A stretch of DNA of 34,811 nucleotides from an uncultured Bacteroidota bacterium (GTDB lineage: Bacteria > Bacteroidota > Bacteroidia > AKYH767-A > JABDAW01), in assembly GCA_903844645.1 (NCBI GenBank), contig CAIMUP010000032.1:1-34811 (forward strand), in the 5' to 3' direction. This document shows, piece after piece, positions 9,051-17,985 of the stretch; within the stretch, counting starts at the first letter, position 1; the number at the start of each line of letters is the position of its first letter. The notes beneath the pieces were generated by a model. The model saw nothing but the letters and a program-made list of their open reading frames with translations, had not been told where the DNA came from and searched no databases. A program made the translations under genes and the position numbers.

Positions 9051-9086
9051 ATAAAATAATTGATACGACCGTACAAAATCCACGCT

Positions 9087-9116
9087 CCTGTCGGCTTTTT
9101 CTGCCGACAGGTTTTT
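9087..9116 (+). terminator. Intrinsic terminator of the sufA-sufB unit
   Basis: Perfect 9-bp stem CCTGTCGGC/GCCGACAGG with a 7-base T-rich loop, followed by TTTTTATTT. It would end sufB transcription before sufC. Confidence 0.9.
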
Positions 9117-9200
9117 ATTTATTGGAATTCTAATTATCAAAACCTGAAGGGAGAATCCCGTACGTATGGGATCAGGAACGTGGAAATGATCACCTTTTGG

Positions 9201-9457
9201 GTGTAAAGGTCATAAAACGGGATCTCTTTTTTGAAAAGGAGATCTCTTTTTTGAAAAGGAAGTCTCTTTTTTGAAAAGGAGATCTCTTTTTTGAAAAGGA
9301 AGTCTCTTTTTTGAAAAGGAAGTCTCTTTTTTGAAAAGGAAGTCTCTTTTTTGAAAAGGAAGTCTCTTTTTTGAAAAGGAAATCTCTTTTTTGAAAAGGA
9401 GATCTCTTTTTTGAAAAGGAAGTCTCGTTTCATAAAACGGAGTCTCGTTTCTGTTTT
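9201..9457. repeat. 20-bp-period intergenic array D
   Basis: Ten near-identical 20-base units (9221-9420) of the form RRTCTCTTTTTTGAAAAGGA, in which CTCTTTT and AAAAGGAG can pair. On both sides stand edge units containing CATAAAACGG (9211-9220 and 9431-9440), followed by GATCTC or AGTCTC. It is the only array with a 20- rather than 21-base unit. It lies in the 610-base gap 8970-9579, together with the sufB hairpin, its terminator and the promoter of the next gene. Confidence 0.93.
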
Positions 9458-9542
9458 TATTAACTAAGACCCGATAGGTAATCTTGTCCGGCAGAAATCA
9501 ACTCCTTTATATAAGGCGACATTTAATAACGGAATTCAGGGC

Positions 9543-9575
9543 TTGTTTTTCTTATTCCAAATATTAATAGTTTTG
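9543..9575 (+). promoter_or_regulatory. Promoter TTG-N22-TAGTTTTG, leaderless configuration
   Basis: TTG at 9543-9545 and TAGTTTTG at 9568-9575 match both Bacteroidota promoter elements at permitted spacing. Only CGGG separates the -7 box from the ATG at 9580, so the transcript should start at or within a few bases of the start codon. Confidence 0.65.
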
Positions 9576-9579
9576 CGGG

Positions 9580-10089
9580 ATGAAATTTATGTTCCTTATT
9601 ATAGGATTAATTATAATTTGGTTTACCTCAAGTTCACAAGAGAGTAATCAGCGATTGCTTCTTTATGCAACTTTTGATTCAACTCTAATTCAGAAAAAGG
9701 ATTCGAGTTGGTTTAATAAAACACTTTGTTTGGAAACGAAAATCGAGACAATAGATCGGAATCAAATAAAGAAGGATAAGGATGGGTTTTGGTATAATAA
9801 GATTTTCATTAATCCAAAGAATCAACTATCAACAATTGGTGATCCAGATAACCTTGCCGACTATGAAATAGTTAGTTTTGAAATGGAACATGTTTATTGT
9901 CCAGATGCCGTGGTACCTCGAGGGTCTTTAATTTCAAAATCAAATTGCCTAAATGATTATCAAATTCAATTCTTGAAACGTATATACCACATGGGGTCTA
10001 AGATTTGGTTCTCTAATATTGTTGCAAGAAATAAAAAAACAGGCAAGGAAATAAAACTACCAGGGATTAATTTCAGGCTTATGAATTAA
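9580..10089 (+). CDS. Small secreted protein, weakly GldM-C-like
   Basis: A 169-residue protein with an N-terminal signal sequence (MKFMFLIIGLIIIWFTSSSQ) and no other membrane segment. The C-terminal part, from EIVSFEMEH to KEIKLPGINFRL, resembles by eye the C-terminal repeat of GldM, the gliding/type IX secretion protein (pattern of GSKIWFSNI followed by a K-rich turn and LPGI). This is a weak resemblance and gives no function. It has its own promoter and seems leaderless. It stands between sufB and sufC, to which it has no evident link, and appears AT-richer and less codon-biased than the suf genes, which suggests a later arrival. Confidence 0.7.
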   Translation: MKFMFLIIGLIIIWFTSSSQESNQRLLLYATFDSTLIQKKDSSWFNKTLCLETKIETIDRNQIKKDKDGFWYNKIFINPKNQLSTIGDPDNLADYEIVSFEMEHVYCPDAVVPRGSLISKSNCLNDYQIQFLKRIYHMGSKIWFSNIVARNKKTGKEIKLPGINFRLMN

Positions 10090-10161
10090 TAAATGAGAAA
10101 ACAACCGGACAGCAGAAGAGGGAAGTTGTCAGGATTAATTTTTTCATCATCCTTTTATGAT

Positions 10162-10181
10162 AGCTCCCTTCTTGGGGAGCT
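10162..10181 (+). other. Hairpin downstream of the GldM-C-like gene
   Basis: Arms AGCTCCC and GGGAGCT around a short loop. No T tract follows, so it is at best a weak terminator or an mRNA 3'-end structure before the sufC promoter. Confidence 0.4.
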
Positions 10182-10230
10182 GCAATAAAACGATGCTACT
10201 TACCCTCCTCATTAAGCCCCAAAAGATTCG

Positions 10231-10238
10231 TATATTTG
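10231..10238 (+). promoter_or_regulatory. -7 box (TATATTTG) for sufC
   Basis: Exact TAnnTTTG match 28 bases before the sufC start. It implies that sufC is transcribed separately from sufB. No clear upstream TTG. Confidence 0.5.
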
Positions 10239-10266
10239 CAGCCATAAAACAATAACAAAACAAGGT

Positions 10267-11016
10267 ATGTTACAGATAAAAGATTTAAAAGTTTCCATTG
10301 AAGGAAAAGAGATTCTGAAAGGGATAAATTTAGAAATAAATAAAGGCGAAGTCCATGCCATTATGGGACCTAATGGCTCTGGCAAAAGTACCTTGGCAGC
10401 CGTACTTGCTGGTAGGGATGAATATGAGGTGACGGATGGCGAGGTGATTTATAATGGCAAAGATTTGTTGGAATTATCCCCCGAAGACCGTGCTCGGGAA
10501 GGCATCTTTCTTGCCTTTCAATACCCTGTCGAGATTCCGGGAGTATCCACCGCGAATTTTATGAAGACTGCCGTGAATGAAAAACGCAAGTATCATGGCT
10601 TGGAACCGTTGGATTCCAAAGATTTCTTAGTCGTGATGAAAGAGAAAATGAGGCTCGTCGAATTGGATAAATCGCTCACCAGCCGTGCCGTAAATGAGGG
10701 CTTCTCTGGCGGAGAAAAGAAGCGGAATGAAATCTTCCAAATGGCAATGCTGGAGCCGCAATTAGCTTTGTTAGATGAGACCGATAGCGGCTTGGATATT
10801 GATGCTTTGCGCATCGTCGCGAATGGGGTTAATAAATTAAAAACTACCGAAAATGCCGTCATCGTCGTAACCCATTACCAGCGATTGTTGGATTATATTA
10901 TTCCCGATTTCGTGCATGTTTTATTCGATGGCAGAATAGTAAAATCAGGGGGTAAGGAACTGGCTCTCGAATTGGAAGAGAGGGGCTACGATTGGATAAA
11001 ATCGATCCCCGTTTAA
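10267..11016 (+). CDS. sufC: Fe-S cluster assembly ATPase SufC
   Basis: SufC, 249 residues, the ABC-type ATPase of the SufBCD scaffold. Walker A GPNGSGKST (34-42), Q-loop region FLAFQYP (81-87), signature FSGGEKKR (146-153), Walker B plus D-loop LALLDETDSGLD (166-177, the SufC-typical DETDSGLD) and H203 are all intact. Its partners SufD and the cysteine desulfurase SufS, which usually follow, are absent; instead there is a strong terminator and the convergent efflux operon. They must be encoded elsewhere if the pathway is complete. Confidence 0.97.
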   Translation: MLQIKDLKVSIEGKEILKGINLEINKGEVHAIMGPNGSGKSTLAAVLAGRDEYEVTDGEVIYNGKDLLELSPEDRAREGIFLAFQYPVEIPGVSTANFMKTAVNEKRKYHGLEPLDSKDFLVVMKEKMRLVELDKSLTSRAVNEGFSGGEKKRNEIFQMAMLEPQLALLDETDSGLDIDALRIVANGVNKLKTTENAVIVVTHYQRLLDYIIPDFVHVLFDGRIVKSGGKELALELEERGYDWIKSIPV

Positions 11017-11055
11017 GAGCAACAATACCGATCAGCCCTAAAATTCAGCCCGCCG

Positions 11056-11095
11056 AAAATCCCTAATTCCTCACCAAGAATTAGGGATTTTCTTT
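11056..11095. terminator. Bidirectional intrinsic terminator between sufC and the RND operon
   Basis: Perfect 14-bp stem, AAAATCCCTAATTC and GAATTAGGGATTTT, around an 8-base loop, with A and T tracts on the two sides. It can serve sufC (plus) and the convergent RND operon (minus). Confidence 0.9.
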
Positions 11096-11099
11096 ACCC

Positions 11100-11177
11100 C
11101 TTCCATTCTTCTGAATAAGGCTCTGGAATTTCCAATTGGGGATTTCTAATCCCCAGTTGTGGATTTGAAATCCCAAT
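11100..11177. repeat. Short degenerate relative of array B, inverted
   Basis: About two 21-base palindromic units (11136-11156 with TTGGGGATT/AATCCCCAG, then 11157-11177) preceded by a 32-base stretch at 11100-11131 that matches the tail of array B (3562-3593) in reverse complement at 29 of 32 positions. It lies between the convergent gene ends of sufC and the RND pump. Confidence 0.85.
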
Positions 11178-11182
11178 CCACA

Positions 11183-14100
11183 TTATTTTTTCTTGGAATA
11201 TCCAATCTTTATTTTTAATTTTTCAGATAATAAATACATCGCCGGAACGAGTATCAATGTCAGGAAGGTCGCGAAGCTCAAACCAAAGATAATCGTCCAC
11301 GAAAGCGGTCCCCAGAATGCAACACTATCACCTCCAAACCAGATGTGTGGATTCAATTCTGTGAACATCGTAACGAAGTCAATATTCATCCCCACCGCCA
11401 GCGGTATCAACCCAAGTATCGTAGCCGATGCGGTAAGTAAAACAGGCGTCATACGGGTTCTTCCGGCTTCTATCACTGCCGCTTTTAATTCCAAACCTTC
11501 TGCCCGAAGCAGCTCCGTAAATTCTATTAAAAGAATACCATTACGAACCACAATTCCGGCTAACGCCACAATCCCGATACCCGTCATAACGATAGACATA
11601 TCCATGCGGAATATTACGAATCCAAGCAACACTCCGATGACGCTGAAGAAGATTTCAGTGATGATGATAACAGGTTTCGAAAAGGAATTAAATTGTAAGA
11701 CGAGGATAAGGATAATCAGCAATAATGCCGTAAGCAGAGCCATCCCGAGGAATGCCCCAGTCTCCTTTTGTTGCTCTTGTTCCCCTGTAAGATTAATAGA
11801 AACAGAGTCGGGAGTATGAAATTCTGCGGCTGCGGCTCGCACTTTTTCTACCACTTCATTGGCATTAAAACCGGTAAGCACATTGGAATATAGAGTAACT
11901 AATCGTTTCTGATTTTTTCGTCTGATTCCGCCATAAGTATTCGCGTAATGAATCGTAGCCACAGATGACAGCGGAACCTGTCGAATAGCCCCATTCATAG
12001 CCATATCGCGATAGGTAATCTTTAGATTAAGAAGGGCATCAATGTTGTTTCTTTGGTCAGCTTTATATCGCAATTGAATAGGATATTCATCATTCGGATC
12101 TTTGAATTTAGAAACTTCCTTTCCGAAAATGGCATTCCGAATTTCCATCCCGATTTGTCCGGTAGAAATACCTTCGCGGTTCGCACGTTCACGATCAATA
12201 TCTATCACCACTTCGGGTTTATTAATCTGCAAATCCGACTTTAATTCCTCCACACCGCCGATTTGTAAGGAGTCCAAATACTTCTTCAATCCTCTTGATA
12301 CGACACTCATTTCCTTAAAGTCATCACCGCTAATTTCTATGTTAATAGGCTTGTCGGTCGGGGGTCCGTTGGCTTCCTTATCAACCGATATTTCAACGCC
12401 AGGTAAGTTGGTAACTGCAGCCCTTATTTTTTCTAATAATACGGAAGATTTTTGCCCATGTCGCTTCGCGAATTCCACGAAGGCAATGGTAACCTTTCCT
12501 TTATTGGGAAGCGTTCCTTTGTCCCCATTCTGCGGGTCGGTAGCACCTATCGCGACATTAGAAATAACAGATTCGACAACATCATTTTTCTCTCCCACCA
12601 CCTGATAAACTTTATTCTCCACAATACGAGTAATAGAATCGGTATAAGCCGTGCTTGTACCTATCGGCAGCGTGATATAAACATAGCAAAAGTTAGGCTC
12701 TCCGCTTGGAAAAAAAACAACTTTAGGCGGGAATTTTCCCATCAACATGATGGTAAAGATGAATAATCCAACCGTGCCTACTAAAAGCCATACAGGTCTC
12801 CATCTATGCAATGCCCAAGTAATTAATTGAACATATTTTTTTTGGATTTTAGGCCACCCAATTTCTTGAAATTTCTTTGTTACGCTATGTAAAATGTATC
12901 TGTTAAAAAGCATAAGGATTAATAACAACATCGTGAAGTTGCCCATTCCAAAGGACTTTGAAGCATAGAAGATCAATGCAAGCGCAATGAAAATAATAGT
13001 GGATATTTTTAATCCCTTATTTCTTTTCTTGATATATTCAGGACTATTTTCATTTCCATGCGGCTTCATAAACTGCACTGCAAACACAGGATTAATAACA
13101 TAAGCCACCACAAGAGAAGCAAGCAAAGTAATGATTAATGTTATCGGTAAAAAGAACATAAATTTACCAATAATTCCTTTCCAAAATGCGAGAGGAATAA
13201 ATGGTGCAAGGGTCGTCAATGTACCTGATAATACAGGAAGGAAGACTTCCCCCGTTGCCATCTTTGCAGCTTTAACTATATTCACTTTTCCGTTGTTGAA
13301 TATTCGGTGCGTATTCTCAATTACTACAATAGCATCATCAACTACAATTCCCAATGCAAGTAGGAAAGCAAAGAGTACAATCATATTCAAAGAGAAGCCG
13401 ATGCCAGGCATAATCAAGAAAGCAAGGAACATAGATAATGGCACGGAAAGGGCAACGAAAATGGCATTCGTAACACCCATAAAAAACATTAGTAATAATG
13501 TAACGAGGATGAAACCAATAATAATAGTATTGATAAGGTCATGCAGTGTTGCTCTTGTCTGCGATGACTGATCTCCTGTCAATGTTATCCTAAGATTTTC
13601 GGGGAATTTGTTCTTCTGCAAATCACTAACAATTGCCCGAACTTTATCGGAGGCATCAATCAAATTTTCTCCGCTCCGTTTGATAATATTTAACGTAATT
13701 ACGTTCTCATGCTGAAGCCTTGCATAAGATTCTTTCTCCTTGAATGTATCGTCCAAAGTAGCGATATCTTTCAGATAAACTTCAGCACCAGACATTGTTC
13801 TGATGACCAAATTTTCCAGCAATCTCGGATCTTTGAATTCCCCTCTAATACTGACTGCACGCTTCATTCCATCCATGTTTACCTCTCCTCCAGAGATAGT
13901 CAGATTCTCGAAATTTACAGCTCTGAATATATCATCCATTGTTAGATTTACGGCTTGCATTTTGTACATATCCACGTTAATCTGTATTTCTCGATCTCTT
14001 GCTCCCACAATATCTACACGAGTAATCTCTTTCATGGATTCAATTCTATCTTTTGCTATATCTGCAAATGCTTTAAGTTTCTTTAAATCGAAATTCCCAG

Positions 14101-14554
14101 AAATATTAACAAAGAGAATCGGCATTTCCGAGAAATCGAAATCCATAACAGAAGGATCTTTCGGTAAATCAGTAGGCAGATCCACACGAGCTCTATCTAC
14201 CGCATCTTTCACCTTTTGTTTAGCCAAAGGTACTGAAACATCCGTATTGAATTCAACAATAACATTTGAGAAATCCTGAACAGAATTACTTGTAAGTTTC
14301 TTAACACCAGAGATTGCTTTAATTTGTTTCTCTAATGGTTTTGTAATCAGATTTTCAACATCCGCAGGCGAGGTTCCAGGATAAACTGTGCTTACAAATA
14401 TTGTTGGAATGACTATATCAGGGAACTTCTCTTTGGGTAAGTTTATATAGGATAACATACCGGCAAAGGTGATGATAATTGTCAGGATAAAAATACTGGT
14501 TTTATTATTTATAGCCCAACTGCTAAGGAAAAATTCTTTTATCTTATCTACCAT
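11183..14554 (-). CDS. RND efflux pump inner-membrane transporter (HAE1/AcrB type)
   Basis: A 1123-residue resistance-nodulation-division transporter that would export hydrophobic compounds with proton influx, in complex with the membrane fusion protein and TolC-like protein encoded just upstream. Visible hallmarks: N-terminal helix with YPGTSPADVENLITKPLE (58-75), FMGVTNAIFVALSVPLS helices, and the intramembrane acidic pair D406-D407 in GIVVDDAIVVIEN, plus the duplicated C-terminal half ending in GLSFATFLTLILVPAMY. It is about 80 residues longer than typical AcrB; the extra length is a hydrophobic pair between helices 6 and 7 (about 510-570). Starts 12 bases after the fusion protein gene. 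Confidence 0.95.
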   Translation of the reverse strand: MVDKIKEFFLSSWAINNKTSIFILTIIITFAGMLSYINLPKEKFPDIVIPTIFVSTVYPGTSPADVENLITKPLEKQIKAISGVKKLTSNSVQDFSNVIVEFNTDVSVPLAKQKVKDAVDRARVDLPTDLPKDPSVMDFDFSEMPILFVNISGNFDLKKLKAFADIAKDRIESMKEITRVDIVGARDREIQINVDMYKMQAVNLTMDDIFRAVNFENLTISGGEVNMDGMKRAVSIRGEFKDPRLLENLVIRTMSGAEVYLKDIATLDDTFKEKESYARLQHENVITLNIIKRSGENLIDASDKVRAIVSDLQKNKFPENLRITLTGDQSSQTRATLHDLINTIIIGFILVTLLLMFFMGVTNAIFVALSVPLSMFLAFLIMPGIGFSLNMIVLFAFLLALGIVVDDAIVVIENTHRIFNNGKVNIVKAAKMATGEVFLPVLSGTLTTLAPFIPLAFWKGIIGKFMFFLPITLIITLLASLVVAYVINPVFAVQFMKPHGNENSPEYIKKRNKGLKISTIIFIALALIFYASKSFGMGNFTMLLLILMLFNRYILHSVTKKFQEIGWPKIQKKYVQLITWALHRWRPVWLLVGTVGLFIFTIMLMGKFPPKVVFFPSGEPNFCYVYITLPIGTSTAYTDSITRIVENKVYQVVGEKNDVVESVISNVAIGATDPQNGDKGTLPNKGKVTIAFVEFAKRHGQKSSVLLEKIRAAVTNLPGVEISVDKEANGPPTDKPINIEISGDDFKEMSVVSRGLKKYLDSLQIGGVEELKSDLQINKPEVVIDIDRERANREGISTGQIGMEIRNAIFGKEVSKFKDPNDEYPIQLRYKADQRNNIDALLNLKITYRDMAMNGAIRQVPLSSVATIHYANTYGGIRRKNQKRLVTLYSNVLTGFNANEVVEKVRAAAAEFHTPDSVSINLTGEQEQQKETGAFLGMALLTALLLIILILVLQFNSFSKPVIIITEIFFSVIGVLLGFVIFRMDMSIVMTGIGIVALAGIVVRNGILLIEFTELLRAEGLELKAAVIEAGRTRMTPVLLTASATILGLIPLAVGMNIDFVTMFTELNPHIWFGGDSVAFWGPLSWTIIFGLSFATFLTLILVPAMYLLSEKLKIKIGYSKKK

Positions 14555-14566
14555 AAAAATTGTTGT

Positions 14567-15688
14567 TTAGAATTTTAATAATTCTCCGTTGTTGAGGTCT
14601 TGAAAACCAGTTGTAATAATCTGATCTGATGAACTTAAACCATTCGTAATTTCAGTTTCTCCGTTATAAGAAAGTCCAACAGATACCATTTGTTTTTTAG
14701 CAACTGTTTTACCATTTTCTTTCACGGCTAAAAATAAGTATTTACCTTCTTCAGAATTTTGAACCACATTAATAGGTACCACAAAAGAAGAATCCCTTTT
14801 GTAATCAATAATTTTCAAAACGGCAATCATATTAGGATGATAATCGGGAACATTCCCATCCAATTTAACCTCTACTGTAAATGTTCTGTTCAAAGGATCA
14901 ATAACAGTACCCACAAAAGAAATCGTAGCTTTGATTTCTTTATTTAAATCAGGGAACACAACGACCACATCGTTACCGACTTTTACTTTGGAAGCGTATG
15001 CTTCAGCAACATCAGCCTTTGCTTTTAATTTAGAAAGATTCACCACACGAATAGATGGCAAACCTGGCATAGCACCTTGCCCTACTCTCAAGGAAACCAA
15101 ATCTACAGTGCCACCAAAAGGAGCTTTAATTCTGGACATATCTAATTGTTCATCCAAAGTCGCTAATTTCTTTTCTAAACTCTCTTTTTGATTTTTTGCA
15201 GTGAGAAACTGAACTTCACTTCCTATCTTCTGATCCCAAAGGTTTTTTTGTTTCTCAAACAAAGTTGTTGCAAGAGATAAAGCATTTTTAACCTCTTCAA
15301 TACTTTGTTTGACAACCTGATCATCCATCTCTGCTAATACGGTTCCTGTATGGACTTCATCGCCTTCTTTGACATTTATTTTCGTAACTAATCCCGCCAT
15401 CTTAGGGCTTACATTTATGTTTTCTGTAGCATCAACCCTGCCTTGAATTTCTACATAATGCTTAAAGGGTTTCATTTCAAGAGTGGTAACAGCGACCATC
15501 CTCTCTTTAATGTTCTCACTTGTTTTACTTTCGGCGGCAATTTCTTTTTCGAGAGTTTTAATCTTCTCTGAAATTTCTACTTCCTGCTTTTTTAACTTAT
15601 CTAACTGCGTCCTTTTATCTCCTCCTTTGTCGGAAGAACAAGACATGACCAAGGTGTACACACCAAGAATTATTATTAAATTTTTCAT
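14567..15688 (-). CDS. RND efflux membrane fusion protein (periplasmic adaptor)
   Basis: A 373-residue lipoprotein adaptor: signal MKNLIIILGVYTLVMSC with lipid-acceptor C17, a short coiled coil (about 25-65), lipoyl/barrel half (VTKINVKEGDEVHTGTVLAEMD), alpha-hairpin (about 130-185), the second lipoyl half beginning SRIKAPFGGTVD, and the beta-barrel/membrane-proximal domains. It links the RND transporter to the outer-membrane channel. The gene lies between tolC-like (27 bases upstream) and RND (12 bases downstream) genes in one operon. Confidence 0.94.
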   Translation of the reverse strand: MKNLIIILGVYTLVMSCSSDKGGDKRTQLDKLKKQEVEISEKIKTLEKEIAAESKTSENIKERMVAVTTLEMKPFKHYVEIQGRVDATENINVSPKMAGLVTKINVKEGDEVHTGTVLAEMDDQVVKQSIEEVKNALSLATTLFEKQKNLWDQKIGSEVQFLTAKNQKESLEKKLATLDEQLDMSRIKAPFGGTVDLVSLRVGQGAMPGLPSIRVVNLSKLKAKADVAEAYASKVKVGNDVVVVFPDLNKEIKATISFVGTVIDPLNRTFTVEVKLDGNVPDYHPNMIAVLKIIDYKRDSSFVVPINVVQNSEEGKYLFLAVKENGKTVAKKQMVSVGLSYNGETEITNGLSSSDQIITTGFQDLNNGELLKF

Positions 15689-15715
15689 ATATTTTTGTAT
15701 GTTTTGTTTACGATT

Positions 15716-17110
15716 TTATTTTATGTTTCCGAGAGCTTTATCTAAATCAACCTTTGCATTTAACGCATCAAATAATGCTCCGTAGTAGTTATCCTGCGCT
15801 TCTTTCAAAACTGTTTGTGCTGTTATAACTTCAAGATTAGAACCCACTCCTTGGTCATATTTCTTTTTTGAAACATTGTAGATATTCTCTGCAAGTTTGA
15901 TATTATCCTTTTGTACTTTAAGGCTCGAAACACTATTATCATAGGTAGTCTTAGCAGAATTCATTTGAAAGGTAAGGGAATTCTCTAAACTCTCCTGTTG
16001 GTTCTCTACTTTTTTAAGATTTAATTTAGCTTGAACGATTCTTGCGTTCTTTTGTAACCCATCTAAAATAGGGAGTGTTAATTTAGCACCAATAAGCCCT
16101 GTGGGATACCATTTCACATGGGCATTAGTCAGTTCAATGGAGTTTGATAATTGTGCATAATTAAAATCTCCATAGGCAAACAGGCTTGGATAGTAACCCG
16201 ATTTGTATCTTTTCAAATCCAGTAAAGCTAATCTTTTTTGAACATCCATTAAAGAGAATTCAATACGATTTTTACAATCAAATCCATCAGTTTTAATATC
16301 CCAGTTGGCTACATCCCAGTTATTCAAATTGTCTGTAAGGATAAGGACTGCGCTTTGACTCATGCCTATTTGGAATTTTAATAAATTATAACTTAATACG
16401 ATATATCGAGTTACCTTTTCCTTCTCGACGGTGATGTTATTATAGGCGACTGTTATTCTATCGAGGTCTATTTTCTCTACAAAACCATTATCATACATTG
16501 CCTTTGTATCATCCAACAACTTCTTTACTCGCGAGATATTTGCGTCAATCAAGTTTATCTTTTCTGCTGCTATTAAAGTAGCATAATAAGCTTTAGTTAC
16601 GGTAGCTGCAGTTTCTATTTTCGTACGGGTGGTATTCTTTTGAGATAATTCAAAATAGGTTTTAGATGCTTTTAACCCTACTAAATAAGTTCCATCAAAC
16701 AAAAGCTGGGAGGCGGATATATCAGCCGTGGCATTATATTGTGTGCCGAATTTTACGGCTATGAATTCTCCTTTCTTTCCTCCGAAGAATTCAGCTGGGA
16801 TTAGTGAAGTGGGAATTGCGAGGAAATCTTTCAAGTCGAAACTTGCATTTATTTGTGGTAATCCGGTTCCTGCGATTTCATTAATCTTTCCTTTTGCAAT
16901 CTTCTCATCGAGCTGGACGTTGACTACGTCCACTTGGTTTTGATAGGCAAAGTCAATGCATTGCTGGAGGCTGAAGTTGAAAGTTTCATTTGCTTTCAGT
17001 TGTCTAACATTTTCATTGTTTTGAGCAAAGACAATAGAAGATATAAAGGTCAGTGAAAGTAATGAAAGTAGCATATAAGCCGACCATTTCCATCCTTTTT
17101 GTGTCTTCAT
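15716..17110 (-). CDS. TolC-family outer-membrane efflux protein
   Basis: An outer-membrane channel of about 464 residues. The start at 17110 gives a clean signal peptide (MKTQKGWKWSAYMLLSLLSL, cut after VFAQ); upstream in-frame ATGs at 17143 and 17179 would add a non-signal-like extension of up to 23 residues. The typical internal duplication is visible: two OEP halves, each with long helices (LQQCIDFAYQNQ near the N-terminus; NLKKVENQQESLENSLTFQ and KKKYDQGVGSNLEVITAQ toward the C-terminus). Second gene of the tetR-tolC-mfp-rnd operon. Confidence 0.92.
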   Translation of the reverse strand: MKTQKGWKWSAYMLLSLLSLTFISSIVFAQNNENVRQLKANETFNFSLQQCIDFAYQNQVDVVNVQLDEKIAKGKINEIAGTGLPQINASFDLKDFLAIPTSLIPAEFFGGKKGEFIAVKFGTQYNATADISASQLLFDGTYLVGLKASKTYFELSQKNTTRTKIETAATVTKAYYATLIAAEKINLIDANISRVKKLLDDTKAMYDNGFVEKIDLDRITVAYNNITVEKEKVTRYIVLSYNLLKFQIGMSQSAVLILTDNLNNWDVANWDIKTDGFDCKNRIEFSLMDVQKRLALLDLKRYKSGYYPSLFAYGDFNYAQLSNSIELTNAHVKWYPTGLIGAKLTLPILDGLQKNARIVQAKLNLKKVENQQESLENSLTFQMNSAKTTYDNSVSSLKVQKDNIKLAENIYNVSKKKYDQGVGSNLEVITAQTVLKEAQDNYYGALFDALNAKVDLDKALGNIK

Positions 17111-17234
17111 TTGATTGGTGTTTGTTTGTGGTTTATTAATCATATTAATCCGTTCAATTATTGGTTTGAAATTATCCATTTGGAGTTTAGACGAATGAGG
17201 AGATAAAATATTTTAAATCTGTTTGCTGTCATGG

Positions 17235-17849
17235 TTATTTTTTGTCTTTCTTTTCTTGATATTTCGCAATCATCTTAAGCCCTTTAACGGTGGCAACACC
17301 ATGAAGGAAATGTTCTATCATTTGCATTTGAACATCTATCAATGAGAATTTTTCGGGAGGGAAAATGGTTGGATTGAATGCCATCTCTACTTGGTATGCA
17401 CGCAATCGCGCCATGATTTTGATGTTCAAACTCTCTCGATACAAGCCTTCTTGAATTCCTCTTTTCAAATTCTTTTCGATGGTGGAGAGGATATAATTTT
17501 CTTTGTATTCAATAAAGTATTGCCAGGCTTCGGGGTGGTATTTTTGTAAATCGTAAAACAATTTGGCGTGCATACGGCTAAACATTTCGCTCATTTGTTT
17601 CATCATGAGGAGGATTTCGTGGATGGCATTCTTGGATTGTCCGCAGATGATGTCGCATTGTTTTTGTCGGAGGGCTACTTCGTCTTTGGCTATTTTGTTT
17701 ACCACGCTGTCTTTGTCGGTGAAGTATTGATAGATGGTCTTTTTAGACATGCCGAGTTCTTTGCAGATGTCATCCATGGTAATACTTTTTATTCCGTATT
17801 TCCAGAATAAATCTTTCGCGGTATTCAGTATTCTTTCGTCTGTTTCCAA
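17235..17849 (-). CDS. TetR-family transcriptional regulator
   Basis: A 204-residue TetR-type repressor. The N-terminal helix-turn-helix is at about 5-52 (ILNTAKDLFWKYGIKSITMDD, then ICKELGMSKKTIYQYFTDKD); the rest is the alpha-helical ligand and dimer domain. No ATG fits, so TTG at 17849 is the likely start. It heads the efflux operon (tolC-like gene starts 56-124 bases later) and is expected to repress it in response to a pump substrate. A full promoter lies upstream at 17875-17905; an operator was not identified. Confidence 0.92.
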   Translation of the reverse strand: METDERILNTAKDLFWKYGIKSITMDDICKELGMSKKTIYQYFTDKDSVVNKIAKDEVALRQKQCDIICGQSKNAIHEILLMMKQMSEMFSRMHAKLFYDLQKYHPEAWQYFIEYKENYILSTIEKNLKRGIQEGLYRESLNIKIMARLRAYQVEMAFNPTIFPPEKFSLIDVQMQMIEHFLHGVATVKGLKMIAKYQEKKDKK

Positions 17850-17874
17850 GGCGTTGTTTTTTATTTTGAGGGCG

Positions 17875-17905
17875 CAAAACTACGGAAACTTTTTTTGTTG
17901 TGCAA
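17875..17905 (-). promoter_or_regulatory. Promoter TTG-N20-TAGTTTTG of the tetR-efflux operon
   Basis: On the minus strand, TTG (17903-17905) and TAGTTTTG (17875-17882) fit both consensus elements and spacing. The -7 box ends 25 bases before the TTG start codon of tetR. Confidence 0.65.
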
Positions 17906-17985
17906 GTTTCCATGTAAAAATGATGTTAAATATTTTGTTCTCGGCAGACTTTTCTCTGGCTCTTTCTCTGCCGTCAGGGTTTACG

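Noticed and set aside
11193-11819. Long frames opposite the RND transporter gene
   Set aside because: These lie antisense to conserved coding sequence and have no domain or promoter.
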